Part shown: positions 57,729-64,000 of the stretch, one piece after another
How positions within the stretch are numbered: the stretch's first letter is position 1
How the letters are laid out: each line of letters opens with the position of its first letter
Source of the DNA: Paractinoplanes maris
GTDB lineage: Bacteria > Actinomycetota > Actinomycetes > Mycobacteriales > Micromonosporaceae
Direction of reading: 5' to 3'
Assembly (NCBI RefSeq): GCF_023544465.1
Contig: NZ_JALPVL010000016.1
Coordinates: forward strand, 124,001-188,000
Length of the DNA stretch: 64,000 bases
Translations under genes and position numbers: made by a program
Notes under the pieces: generated by a model
Database searches by the model: none
Seen by the model: the letters and a program-made list of their open reading frames with translations, nothing else
Told to the model about the DNA's origin: nothing

Positions 57729-58819
57729 GCGGACACCTTTTCCTTGGCCGTCTTGGCGGCCAGCAGGGAAGCGTGGGTGGGGGCGTCCGGCACGTGGGCC
57801 GGCTTGAGGGCGGCGAACTCCTTGCGCAGCACCGGCACGACCTCGTCGCCGAGGATGTCGAGCTGCTCGAGGACCGTCTTGAGCGGCAGGCCGGCGTGGT
57901 CCATCAGGAACAGCTGGCGCTGGTAGTCGCCCACGTAGTCGCGGAAGCCGAGCGTACGGTCGATGACCTGCTGCGGGCTGCCGACGGTCAGTGGCGTCTC
58001 GCGGGTGAAGTCCTCCATCGACGGGCCGTGGCCGTAGACCGGGGCGTTGTCGAAGTAGGGGCGGAACTCCTTGACCGCGTCCTGGCTGTTCTTGCGCATG
58101 AACACCTGACCGCCGAGGCCGACGATGGCCTGGTCGGGGTCGCCGTGACCGTAGTGGGCGAACCGCTGACGGTAGAGCTCGATCATGCGCTGGGTGTGCG
58201 ACGCCGGCCAGAAGATGTGGTTGGCGAAGAACCCGTCACCGTAGAAGGCGGCCTGCTCGGCGATCTCGGGGCTGCGGATCGAGCCGTGCCAGACGAACGG
58301 CGGGATCTCGTCGAGCGGGCGCGGCGTCGAGGTGAACGACTGCAGCGGCGTACGGAACTTGCCCTGCCAGTCGACGACGTGCTCGCGCCACAGCTTGTGC
58401 AGCAGCGCGTAGTTCTCGATGGCGAGCGGGATGCCGGCCCGGATGTCCTTGCCGAACCAGGGGTAGACCGGCCCGGTGTTGCCGCGGCCCATCATCAGGT
58501 CGACGCGGCCGGAGGACAGATGCTGCAGCATCGCGAAATCCTCGGCGATCTTCACCGGGTCGTTGGTGGTGATCAGCGTGGTCGCCGTGCTGAGCAGCAG
58601 CTTGTCGGTCTGCGCGGCGATGTAGGCGAGCGTCGTGGTCGGTGACGAGGAGAAGAACGGCTCGTTGTGGTGCTCGCCGAGCGCGAAGACGTCGAGGCCG
58701 ACCTCCTCCGCGTGCTTGGCGATGGTCACGATGTCCTTGATGCGCTCGTGCTCGGTCGGCGTGCGCCCGGTGGTCGGGTCGGTGGTGACGTCGCTGACGC
58801 TGAAGATTCCGAACTGCAT
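57725..58819 (-). CDS. CE1758 family FMN-dependent luciferase-like monooxygenase
   Basis: 364 residues of the bacterial luciferase-like TIM barrel. MQFGIFSVSDVTTDPTTGRT, VGLDVFALGEHHNEPFFSSS, LLLSTATTLITTNDPVKIAE, GRVDLMMGRGNTGPVYPWFG and YGDGFFANHIF are diagnostic. It uses reduced FMN and oxygen to oxidise an organic substrate (unknown here). ATG at 58819 with GGAGAGGGAG upstream. Two-component system with the coupled FMN reductase. Confidence 0.92.
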   Translation of the reverse strand: MQFGIFSVSDVTTDPTTGRTPTEHERIKDIVTIAKHAEEVGLDVFALGEHHNEPFFSSSPTTTLAYIAAQTDKLLLSTATTLITTNDPVKIAEDFAMLQHLSSGRVDLMMGRGNTGPVYPWFGKDIRAGIPLAIENYALLHKLWREHVVDWQGKFRTPLQSFTSTPRPLDEIPPFVWHGSIRSPEIAEQAAFYGDGFFANHIFWPASHTQRMIELYRQRFAHYGHGDPDQAIVGLGGQVFMRKNSQDAVKEFRPYFDNAPVYGHGPSMEDFTRETPLTVGSPQQVIDRTLGFRDYVGDYQRQLFLMDHAGLPLKTVLEQLDILGDEVVPVLRKEFAALKPAHVPDAPTHASLLAAKTAKEKVSA

Positions 58820-59011
58820 GACCGCTCCCTCTCCGCCGGGACCCGTTGCATCCCGTTGACTGCCCTGCACAACCACACCAACGGCGGAAGTATTTCAAAT
58901 CTAAAAGAACCTCGCTGCGGCCTGGCTCACATCTCGACCCGCATGTGCGTTGCGTGAGGTTGCAGTCATCGACTGTGATGAAAGGACTTTGAGCCGGGGA
59001 GAAGAACACAC

Positions 59012-59977
59012 GTGCAGATTCTGATCAAGATCATGGTCACGAGCATCGCCGGTGGCCTGACCTACCTCCTCACCAACGCCACCAAGCAGCCGGAAGTCTG
59101 GCAGCTGACGATGTCGATCTTCGTGGCCGGCATCGTCCTGGTGGTCCAATTCCTCATCGACGCGGCCGAGCAATCGCGCAAACTCGCCCGCGCCATCGGC
59201 GAGGACGGCGCGAAAGGGGCGCAGAGCCTGACCCAGAAGGTGCAGAGCATCAGCGAGGCCGCCACCCATCTCGCCCGCGTCGAGGATCTTCTCGGCCGCG
59301 ACAGCATCGTCCGCCTGGTGGAGGCGGCCGGCCGGCTGAAGGCGGGCGAGGACTTCCTGCTGCAGTTCACCGACAGCCAGCTGAAGGGCCTGGCGAGCCT
59401 TCTCGAAGGTCTGCGTTCCGGGCGGGCGGACCACGCGGGCGAGAATCCCGACTGGCTTCTCGACCTCACCGACGCGGCGACCATCAGCATCGACGCCACC
59501 AGCATGACCTCGTTCGACCGATCGCACGGTTTTGTCGACGAGGGCGATTTCTGGTCGAGCGAGCTCGGACTTCGCTATCTCGATCGGCAACGTCAGGCGG
59601 CCGAGCGCAATGTGCGGATCCGCCGGCTGTTCCTTCTCACCGACGACGCGGACGACACTGAACAGGTCCGGCACCTGCTGGAACCACATCGGAAGATCAA
59701 TGTGGAGGTGCGAGTCCTGCGCCACGACGACATACCCTTCCTCTACCAGAAGGATCTTGAGGACTTCATCCTCTTCGATCAGAAGGTAAGCTACGAGCTT
59801 CAGACCGCAAGAGTGCTGCGGAGCGACGTGACGCCATCGATCAGTAACGTCGCCTTGGTGTCCAATCCCAAATTGACGGGAAGACGTAAGGACCGATTCG
59901 AGGATCTGTGGGGCGCCGCCCGGGATCCCGATGCCTCGGACACGGGACAGCCGACCTCGCCATCGGCGGCGCACTAG
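59012..59977 (+). CDS. Membrane protein with unrecognised cytoplasmic domain
   Basis: 321 residues. Two membrane helices near the N-terminus (~5-22 and ~32-52, WQLTMSIFVAGIVLVVQFLI), a helical stalk (~60-145) and a C-terminal alpha/beta domain: WLLDLTDAATISIDATSMTS, GFVDEGDFWSSELGLRYLDR, AERNVRIRRLFLLTDDADD, VEVRVLRHDDIPFL, DFILFDQKVSYELQTARV. The last part recalls a PLD-like/DUF regulatory fold, but there is no HKD motif, so I cannot assign a function. Start GTG 59012 after GGGGAG. It leads a gene set with a methyltransferase (32-nt gap) and a DAAO-like enzyme. Confidence 0.8.
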   Translation: MQILIKIMVTSIAGGLTYLLTNATKQPEVWQLTMSIFVAGIVLVVQFLIDAAEQSRKLARAIGEDGAKGAQSLTQKVQSISEAATHLARVEDLLGRDSIVRLVEAAGRLKAGEDFLLQFTDSQLKGLASLLEGLRSGRADHAGENPDWLLDLTDAATISIDATSMTSFDRSHGFVDEGDFWSSELGLRYLDRQRQAAERNVRIRRLFLLTDDADDTEQVRHLLEPHRKINVEVRVLRHDDIPFLYQKDLEDFILFDQKVSYELQTARVLRSDVTPSISNVALVSNPKLTGRRKDRFEDLWGAARDPDASDTGQPTSPSAAH

Positions 59978-60009
59978 CGGTCCGAAGGCGTATCGACGGA
60001 GGGGGCCCG

Positions 60010-60789
60010 GTGAGCGAAAGCCATCCACGTTCCATGTCGCCATCTGCCAATGTTGCTGACCGGCCCGAGGATGTCAGCGGGTTCATCTGGGAGAGATTCA
60101 ACTCCGACGCCTATTTCACCGCCAACTACGGCCGGCTCCGCTCGGACGACGCCACCATCATCAAGATTGTCGCCGACTACTTCAAGAAGAATCAGCCGGT
60201 CCCCGATCTGGGTCAGGCCATCGATGTCGGTCCCGGCGCCAATCTGTACCCGGCCTTGGTGATGTTGCCCTATGCCTCGCGGGTCACCCTGTTCGAGCGC
60301 TCCTTCGCCAACCGTGACTGGCTGGCCCGCGAACTGGATACGCCGCACGGGTCCTGGTGGCAGTTCTGGGATGCGATCTCGGCCGGCCGGTCGGCCTACG
60401 ACCCGATCAACAAGCCGCTGGAGACCTTGCACGGCCGGGTCAGGATCGAGCGCGGCAACGTCTTCAGCCTGGAGCCCGACCAGTACGACGTCGGCACGAT
60501 GTTCTTCGTGGCCGAGTCGATCACCAGCCGGATCGACGAGTTCCAGCGGGCCACCCGGCTCTTCGTCAACGCACTCAAGCGGAACGCGCCGTTCGCCGCC
60601 GCGTTCATGCGGCTGTCGTCCGGATACGTCGTCGCCGGCGAGCGCTTCCCGGCGTGTTCGATCGACGAGGACGACGTGCACCGGGCGCTCGCTCCGGTGG
60701 CCCGCAACGTGACGGTCCATCGAGTCCGCAGCAAGGGACTTCGCCCCGGGTACGACGGCATGATGGTCGCCACGGGACGGCGGAAATGA
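60010..60789 (+). CDS. SAM-dependent methyltransferase, NNMT/PNMT/TEMT-like
   Basis: 259 residues. The SAM-binding motif I is QAIDVGPGANLYPALVMLPY, followed by VTLFERSFANRDWL (motif II acidic region), WWQFWDAISAG, IERGNVFSLEPDQYDVGTMF and FFVAESITSRIDEFQRATRL, the pattern of the NNMT/PNMT/TEMT-type N-methyltransferases seen in streptomycetes. N-terminal SGFIWERFNSDAYFTANYGR is typical. Start GTG at 60010 with GGAGGGGG upstream. The acceptor is probably a small amine. Probably cotranscribed with the membrane-protein gene. Confidence 0.85.
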   Translation: MSESHPRSMSPSANVADRPEDVSGFIWERFNSDAYFTANYGRLRSDDATIIKIVADYFKKNQPVPDLGQAIDVGPGANLYPALVMLPYASRVTLFERSFANRDWLARELDTPHGSWWQFWDAISAGRSAYDPINKPLETLHGRVRIERGNVFSLEPDQYDVGTMFFVAESITSRIDEFQRATRLFVNALKRNAPFAAAFMRLSSGYVVAGERFPACSIDEDDVHRALAPVARNVTVHRVRSKGLRPGYDGMMVATGRRK

Positions 60790-60896
60790 CGGCCGGGACC
60801 ATCGGTGAGCCCGGCCGATTCACCGCCGGAAAAGACACGTGCCGCAAGCTCGAATGCGCGCATCCCGCGCTCGCGTCAGGAGGCTAGTCTCAAGAT

Positions 60897-61925
60897 ATGG
60901 CCTCCCTTCGAGCGGATGTTCTGATCATCGGCGCGGGCGTTATCGGTCTGACCACCGCCGTTCGCCTTGCCGAGCGGGCCCGGCTGGCGAAACGCGATCT
61001 TCGCATTGTGATCTACAAGGGTCAGGCGGCCGGCCAGACCAGCTCGTATGCGGCCGGCGCCATCTTCGATCCCTACATGGCCGAGCACAAGAACAATGCC
61101 GTCCGCGACGAGTGGGCCGCGGCGACACGTCAGCGGTTCGAAGCTCTTCATCGCCAGCGCTTCTCCTGGGCCCGGCTGCTCAAGGGCATCGAGGCGTCCC
61201 GCACTCCCTTGCCGACGCCGCCGTGGGCACCGGCGCTACCCGGCTATCGGCGATGTGCTCAGGCGGATTTACCACGAGGTTTCGACTCCGGATGGCATTA
61301 TCTGTCCCCCTTGATCGAAATGCCGTCGTTTCTCCGATGGCTCGAGCGACGGCTGAGGAAACTGTCGGTCACGATCGAGGATCGGCGACTGAGCAATCTG
61401 AAGCAGGGCTTTCTCGACGCCGGAATTGTCGTGAACTGCACGGGGATCGGCGCCCGCACCCTGGTGCCTGACGATGAGGTCCGGCCGATCCGCGGGCAGC
61501 TCGTGGTCGTCCGCAATCCGGGGATTCACGAGTTCTTCGTCGAGCACGTCCCGGACCCCTACATCGGCGACACCACCTACGTGCTTCCGCACGGTGACTT
61601 CTTGCTGCTCGGCGGCAGCGCCGAGCAGGGTGTGTCCGACCTGCGGTGGGACACCGATGTGGAGGAGGCGATCCTGCGGCGGTGCCGCGAGGCCTTCCCC
61701 GTGCTCGCCACCGTCAGCCCGATCAAGGAGCGCCGCCGGATCGGGATCAGACCGCACCGCCCGACGGTCCGCCTCGAGCACGAGGACTTCGGCGACCGCC
61801 ACATCGTCCACAACTACGGCCATGGCGGCTCCGGGGTCAGCCTCTCGTGGGGATGCGCCGATGAGGTCGCCCGCATCATCGACGACATCCACGAGAAGGC
61901 CCGGCTGTCCGTGCCGGCCCTGTGA
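60897..61925 (+). CDS. D-amino-acid oxidase-like FAD-dependent oxidoreductase
   Basis: 342 residues. N-terminal FAD dinucleotide motif DVLIIGAGVIGLTTAVRLAE, then the DAAO-specific QAAGQTSSYAAGAIFDPYMA, VVNCTGIGARTLVPDDEVRP, IRGQLVVVRNPGI, GIRPHRPTVRLE and the DAAO signature VHNYGHGGSGVSLSWGCADE. It oxidises an amine or amino acid to the imine with peroxide formation. A TAGTCT -10-like element ends 6 nt before the ATG and AGGAGG lies 13 nt upstream, so it may also have its own promoter. Its stop lies inside the first 29-bp repeat unit. Confidence 0.88.
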   Translation: MASLRADVLIIGAGVIGLTTAVRLAERARLAKRDLRIVIYKGQAAGQTSSYAAGAIFDPYMAEHKNNAVRDEWAAATRQRFEALHRQRFSWARLLKGIEASRTPLPTPPWAPALPGYRRCAQADLPRGFDSGWHYLSPLIEMPSFLRWLERRLRKLSVTIEDRRLSNLKQGFLDAGIVVNCTGIGARTLVPDDEVRPIRGQLVVVRNPGIHEFFVEHVPDPYIGDTTYVLPHGDFLLLGGSAEQGVSDLRWDTDVEEAILRRCREAFPVLATVSPIKERRRIGIRPHRPTVRLEHEDFGDRHIVHNYGHGGSGVSLSWGCADEVARIIDDIHEKARLSVPAL

Positions 61926-62008
61926 GCACAGCGTCCGCGCCGCCCGCTCCGTGAGCGCAGCATCCGGGCCGCCCGCTCCGTGAGCGCAGCATCCGGGCCG
62001 CCGGCGTT
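61922..62008. repeat. Three tandem 29-bp units
   Basis: Units at 61922-61950, 61951-61979 and 61980-62008. Units 1 and 2 differ at three positions; units 2 and 3 are identical over the first 23 bases (GTGAGCGCAGCATCCGGGCC plus GCC) and then diverge. The repeat starts with the last base before the DAAO stop codon. Confidence 0.85.
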
Positions 62009-62030
62009 CCGACGGCCCGGACGCTGTGCT
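61983..62030. terminator. Long hairpin terminator between convergent genes
   Basis: AGCGCAGCATCCGGGCCG (61983-62000) pairs with CGGCCCGGACGCTGTGCT (62013-62030) over 18 positions with one G-U and one A-C mismatch; loop 12 nt, no T-tract. Unit 1 of the repeat would pair with the same arm with one mismatch. Confidence 0.65.
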
Positions 62031-62032
62031 GA

Positions 62033-63349
62033 TCAGCGGCCCTGGAGGCGCTTCACGTTGTCGCCGAAGGTCCAGGCCTTCGAGCCGTCCCAGTTGATCG
62101 ACCAGGTCATCAGGCCCTTGATGCCGGGGACGCTGTTGTAGGCCTGGGTGACCAGCGCGGGTGTCATGTAGCCGCCGCCCGCGCCGGGCTGGGCCGGCAA
62201 CCCCGGCACCTGCTTGTCGTACGGGATGCGGATCGTGGTGCCCTGGATCGTCAGGCCGTTGTTGAGGCACTGGGTCTGGACGGTGAAGCCCTGGACCGTG
62301 CCCGCGCCGTACGAGTCACCGGCGCAGCCGTACATCGAGCCGTTGTAATACTGCATGTTGAGCCACCACAGGCGGCCGTTGTCGAGGTACTTCTTGATGA
62401 TCGGCAGGTACGAGCCCCAGATCGAGCCGTAGGTGACGCTGCCGCCGGTGACGTAGGCGGTCTCCGGAGCCATGGTCAGGCCGAAGTTGGCGGGCATCGC
62501 GGCCAGCACCCCGTCGATGATCCGGATCAGGTTGGCCTGCGAGGTCGACAGCTGGTTGATGCTGCCGCTGCCGGTCAGGCCGGTCTCGATGTCGATGTCG
62601 ATGCCGTCGAAGTTGTATTGGCGCAGGATCGGCACGATGGTCGCGACGAACCGGTCGGCGACGGCACTGGAGCTCAGGTCGACGCCGGCGGTCGCGCCGC
62701 CGATCGACATCAGGATCGTGGCGCCGGAGGCCTTGGCCGCGCAGATCTCGGCGGCCGTCGGCACCTTCACGCCGGCGTCCATGCCGTTCTCCCACAGCAC
62801 CGTGCCGTCCGAGCGGATCACCGGGAACGCCGCCATCAGGACGTTGTAACCGTGCTGGGTGATCCGGCTGTCGTTGATCGGGATCCAGCCCAGGCCGGGG
62901 TGCACACCGTTGCTCGCGCCGTCCCAGTTCTCCCAGTAGCCCTGAAGCACCTTGCCGGCGGGCTTACCGCGGACCGCGCAGCCCACCGGGGGCGAGGTGG
63001 TGGTCGGTGGGGTCGTGGTGGGAGGCGGGGTCGTCGGCGGCGGGGTCGTGGTGGGGGGCGGCGTGGTCGGGCCGCCCGTGCAGGTGCCCAGGTCGCGCCA
63101 CAGCGTCGGGGTGGCGGCCGGGTTCCAGCCCGTGCCCGCGTACGCCGTGTGGGTGACCAGCGCCTGGTAGAGGTGGGCGTTGTAGGTGACCTGCTGGCCC
63201 GCCGTATAGAGCGGGCCCTCCCGCCAGACCGTGCCCGAGCAGGCCACCGCGGCGGAGGCCACGCCTCCCCCGGTCACGGCGACGGCGAAGACCCCGGCCG
63301 CTACTCCGAGCGCTGCGGCCAGCGCCACCAATCGACGACGGACACCCAT
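62033..63349 (-). CDS. Secreted GH18 chitinase with chitin-binding domain
   Basis: 438 residues. Signal peptide to about residue 34 (cleavage after ASA), an N-terminal carbohydrate-binding module type 5/12 (~36-90: WREGPLYTAGQQVTYNAHLY, HTAYAGTGWNPAATPTLWRD), a Thr/Pro linker (~93-121) and a GH18 barrel with the catalytic DGIDIDIE (248-255, Glu255 the acid). WENWDG, ILMSIGGAT, MAPETAYV, MQYYNGSMYG and LMTWSINWD are further GH18 motifs. It hydrolyses chitin outside the cell. Start ATG at 63349 with GGAGTC upstream. Confidence 0.94.
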   Translation of the reverse strand: MGVRRRLVALAAALGVAAGVFAVAVTGGGVASAAVACSGTVWREGPLYTAGQQVTYNAHLYQALVTHTAYAGTGWNPAATPTLWRDLGTCTGGPTTPPPTTTPPPTTPPPTTTPPTTTSPPVGCAVRGKPAGKVLQGYWENWDGASNGVHPGLGWIPINDSRITQHGYNVLMAAFPVIRSDGTVLWENGMDAGVKVPTAAEICAAKASGATILMSIGGATAGVDLSSSAVADRFVATIVPILRQYNFDGIDIDIETGLTGSGSINQLSTSQANLIRIIDGVLAAMPANFGLTMAPETAYVTGGSVTYGSIWGSYLPIIKKYLDNGRLWWLNMQYYNGSMYGCAGDSYGAGTVQGFTVQTQCLNNGLTIQGTTIRIPYDKQVPGLPAQPGAGGGYMTPALVTQAYNSVPGIKGLMTWSINWDGSKAWTFGDNVKRLQGR

Positions 63350-63397
63350 GGCGACTCCCTAGATGCTTGCGTGACACGCGTTAGGCACATCATGGAG

Positions 63398-63411
63398 TTC
63401 ACATGTGTGAA
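63398..63411. promoter_or_regulatory. Inverted repeat TTCACA-TG-TGTGAA upstream of the chitinase
   Basis: 6-bp arms with a 2-bp spacer, 49 nt upstream of the chitinase ATG and 3 nt beyond the stop of the convergent-side gene at 63414. A possible operator for the chitinase gene; the regulator is unknown. Confidence 0.4.
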
Positions 63412-63413
63412 TA

Positions 63414-64000
63414 TCAAGGGTTCTTAACAGTCAGCGGCACATCCAGGTACGCCGCATACACCTCCAGGGCTTCCGCCGCCGCGTCGCGATCACGCACGGT
63501 GAAGGACGTCAATGGCCGGACGGTGACGGTGACGCCCTTGCGGGTGAGCGTGCGGGTCCAGGTCGCGCGCACCCGCCCACCCTGGACCAGGGTCGAGCGG
63601 AACACGCCGTTGCCCCCCGGGATGATGGCGGCGAGGTCGTCGGCGGACGCCATCAGCGAGCGATCCTTGTAACCCAGCAGGTATTCGTCGAAGCCGGGCA
63701 GCGCCAGCCACTCGCCGGCCCCGAGATCGGGCGTGCCGGCGGCCATCACCATCTCGGCACCGTCCACGTCGACCGTGGTCAGGGCCTCACCGGCGACCGC
63801 GATACCCGTGCGGCAATCGGTCATGGTCAGACCCGTCCAGCCGACGAAATCCTTACGCGACGCCGGCCCGTGGCTGCGGAAATAGCGCACCGCGATGATG
63901 CCCAGCGCCTCCTCCCGCGACGGCCGCCGCGGCGACGGGACCCACTCGTCGAGCAGGACGAACGTCTGCTCCTTGCCGACATGCGGGGCGATGGCCGTGA
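63414..64000 (-). CDS. Winged-helix DNA-binding domain protein (HTH_42/AlkZ-like), 5' end cut by window
   Basis: The visible ~195 C-terminal residues match the winged-helix DNA-binding (HTH_42, YcaQ/AlkZ-like) family: HVGKEQTFVLLDEWVP at the edge, RPSREEALGIIAVRYFRSHG, PASRKDFVGWTGLTMTDCR, LLPGFDEYLLGYKDRS-type segment WLALPGFDEYLLGYKDRSLM, and the C-terminal GVFRSTLVQGGRVRATWTRT. Relatives include DNA glycosylases acting on crosslinks and alkylated bases, but many actinobacterial members are uncharacterised. The reading frame is open to the window edge, so the start is outside. Confidence 0.85.
   Translation of the reverse strand, partial: TAIAPHVGKEQTFVLLDEWVPSPRRPSREEALGIIAVRYFRSHGPASRKDFVGWTGLTMTDCRTGIAVAGEALTTVDVDGAEMVMAAGTPDLGAGEWLALPGFDEYLLGYKDRSLMASADDLAAIIPGGNGVFRSTLVQGGRVRATWTRTLTRKGVTVTVRPLTSFTVRDRDAAAEALEVYAAYLDVPLTVKNP

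Noticed and set aside
59012..59977. Phospholipase D-type nuclease
   Set aside because: The C-terminal fold has a similar alternation of strands and helices, but no HKD motif is present.
61922..62008. CRISPR array
   Set aside because: The 29-bp units are directly contiguous with no spacers, and no cas genes are present.

Overview
This window is very GC-rich (GC-rich third codon positions, many GTG starts, 1-8 nt gene overlaps, several likely leaderless genes). The gene families point to an actinomycete, most likely Micromonosporaceae (Actinoplanes or a relative); that assignment is inference. No rRNA, tRNA, CRISPR array or intact insertion sequence was seen. One decayed serine-recombinase remnant is the only mobile-element trace.

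1-3.2 kb: phenylacetate/beta-ketoadipate genes (thiolase cut by the left edge, paaN) facing a TetR regulator across a PaaR-like operator. 3.3-7.9 kb: an NagZ-like GH3 lipoprotein, then ileS behind a T-box leader; this IleRS carries the altered GXHH signature linked to mupirocin hyper-resistance. 7.9-11.3 kb: a LacI regulator divergent from an oxidoreductase/TIM-barrel isomerase pair with a palindromic operator. 11.3-15.1 kb: recombinase remnant, HAD phosphatase plus adenosine deaminase, ArsR plus SRPBCC protein, and a P-loop kinase.

15.1-27.9 kb: an eleven-gene myo-inositol catabolic operon (iolC, a Cgl0159-type aldolase, iolB, iolD, iolA/mmsA, iolE, a complete sugar ABC importer, iolG, iolH), almost entirely joined by overlaps, with a divergent GntR regulator. 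The importer brings the cyclitol in, IolG/E/D/B/C convert it to the phosphorylated keto-acid, the Cgl0159 protein probably replaces the usual IolJ aldolase, and IolA finishes.

28-37.5 kb: transmembrane Ser/Thr kinase, APC permease with GNAT, GPP34 protein, an AT-rich gap, TerC, a small protein and a large LuxR regulator. 37.6-46.2 kb: a two-component/exporter locus (OmpR regulator, histidine kinase, MacB-type ABC exporter, a second adaptor and secreted Gly-rich proteins). Three promoters here carry 11-bp-spaced CTCCGAG heptamers, the clearest unannotated regulatory signal in the window. 46.4-53 kb: tandem repeats, a pseudo-receiver protein, LacI plus GH3 beta-glucosidase, FHA protein, and a sigma factor with its membrane partner. 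53-58.8 kb: MFS exporter, Tat-exported phosphoesterase-LamG protein, histidine phosphatase, and a CE1759/CE1758 flavin reductase-monooxygenase pair.

59-61.9 kb: an unusual three-gene set (membrane protein with an unrecognised cytoplasmic domain, NNMT-like methyltransferase, D-amino-acid-oxidase-like flavoprotein), ended by a terminator whose 5' arm is triplicated. 62-64 kb: a secreted GH18 chitinase and a winged-helix protein cut by the right edge.
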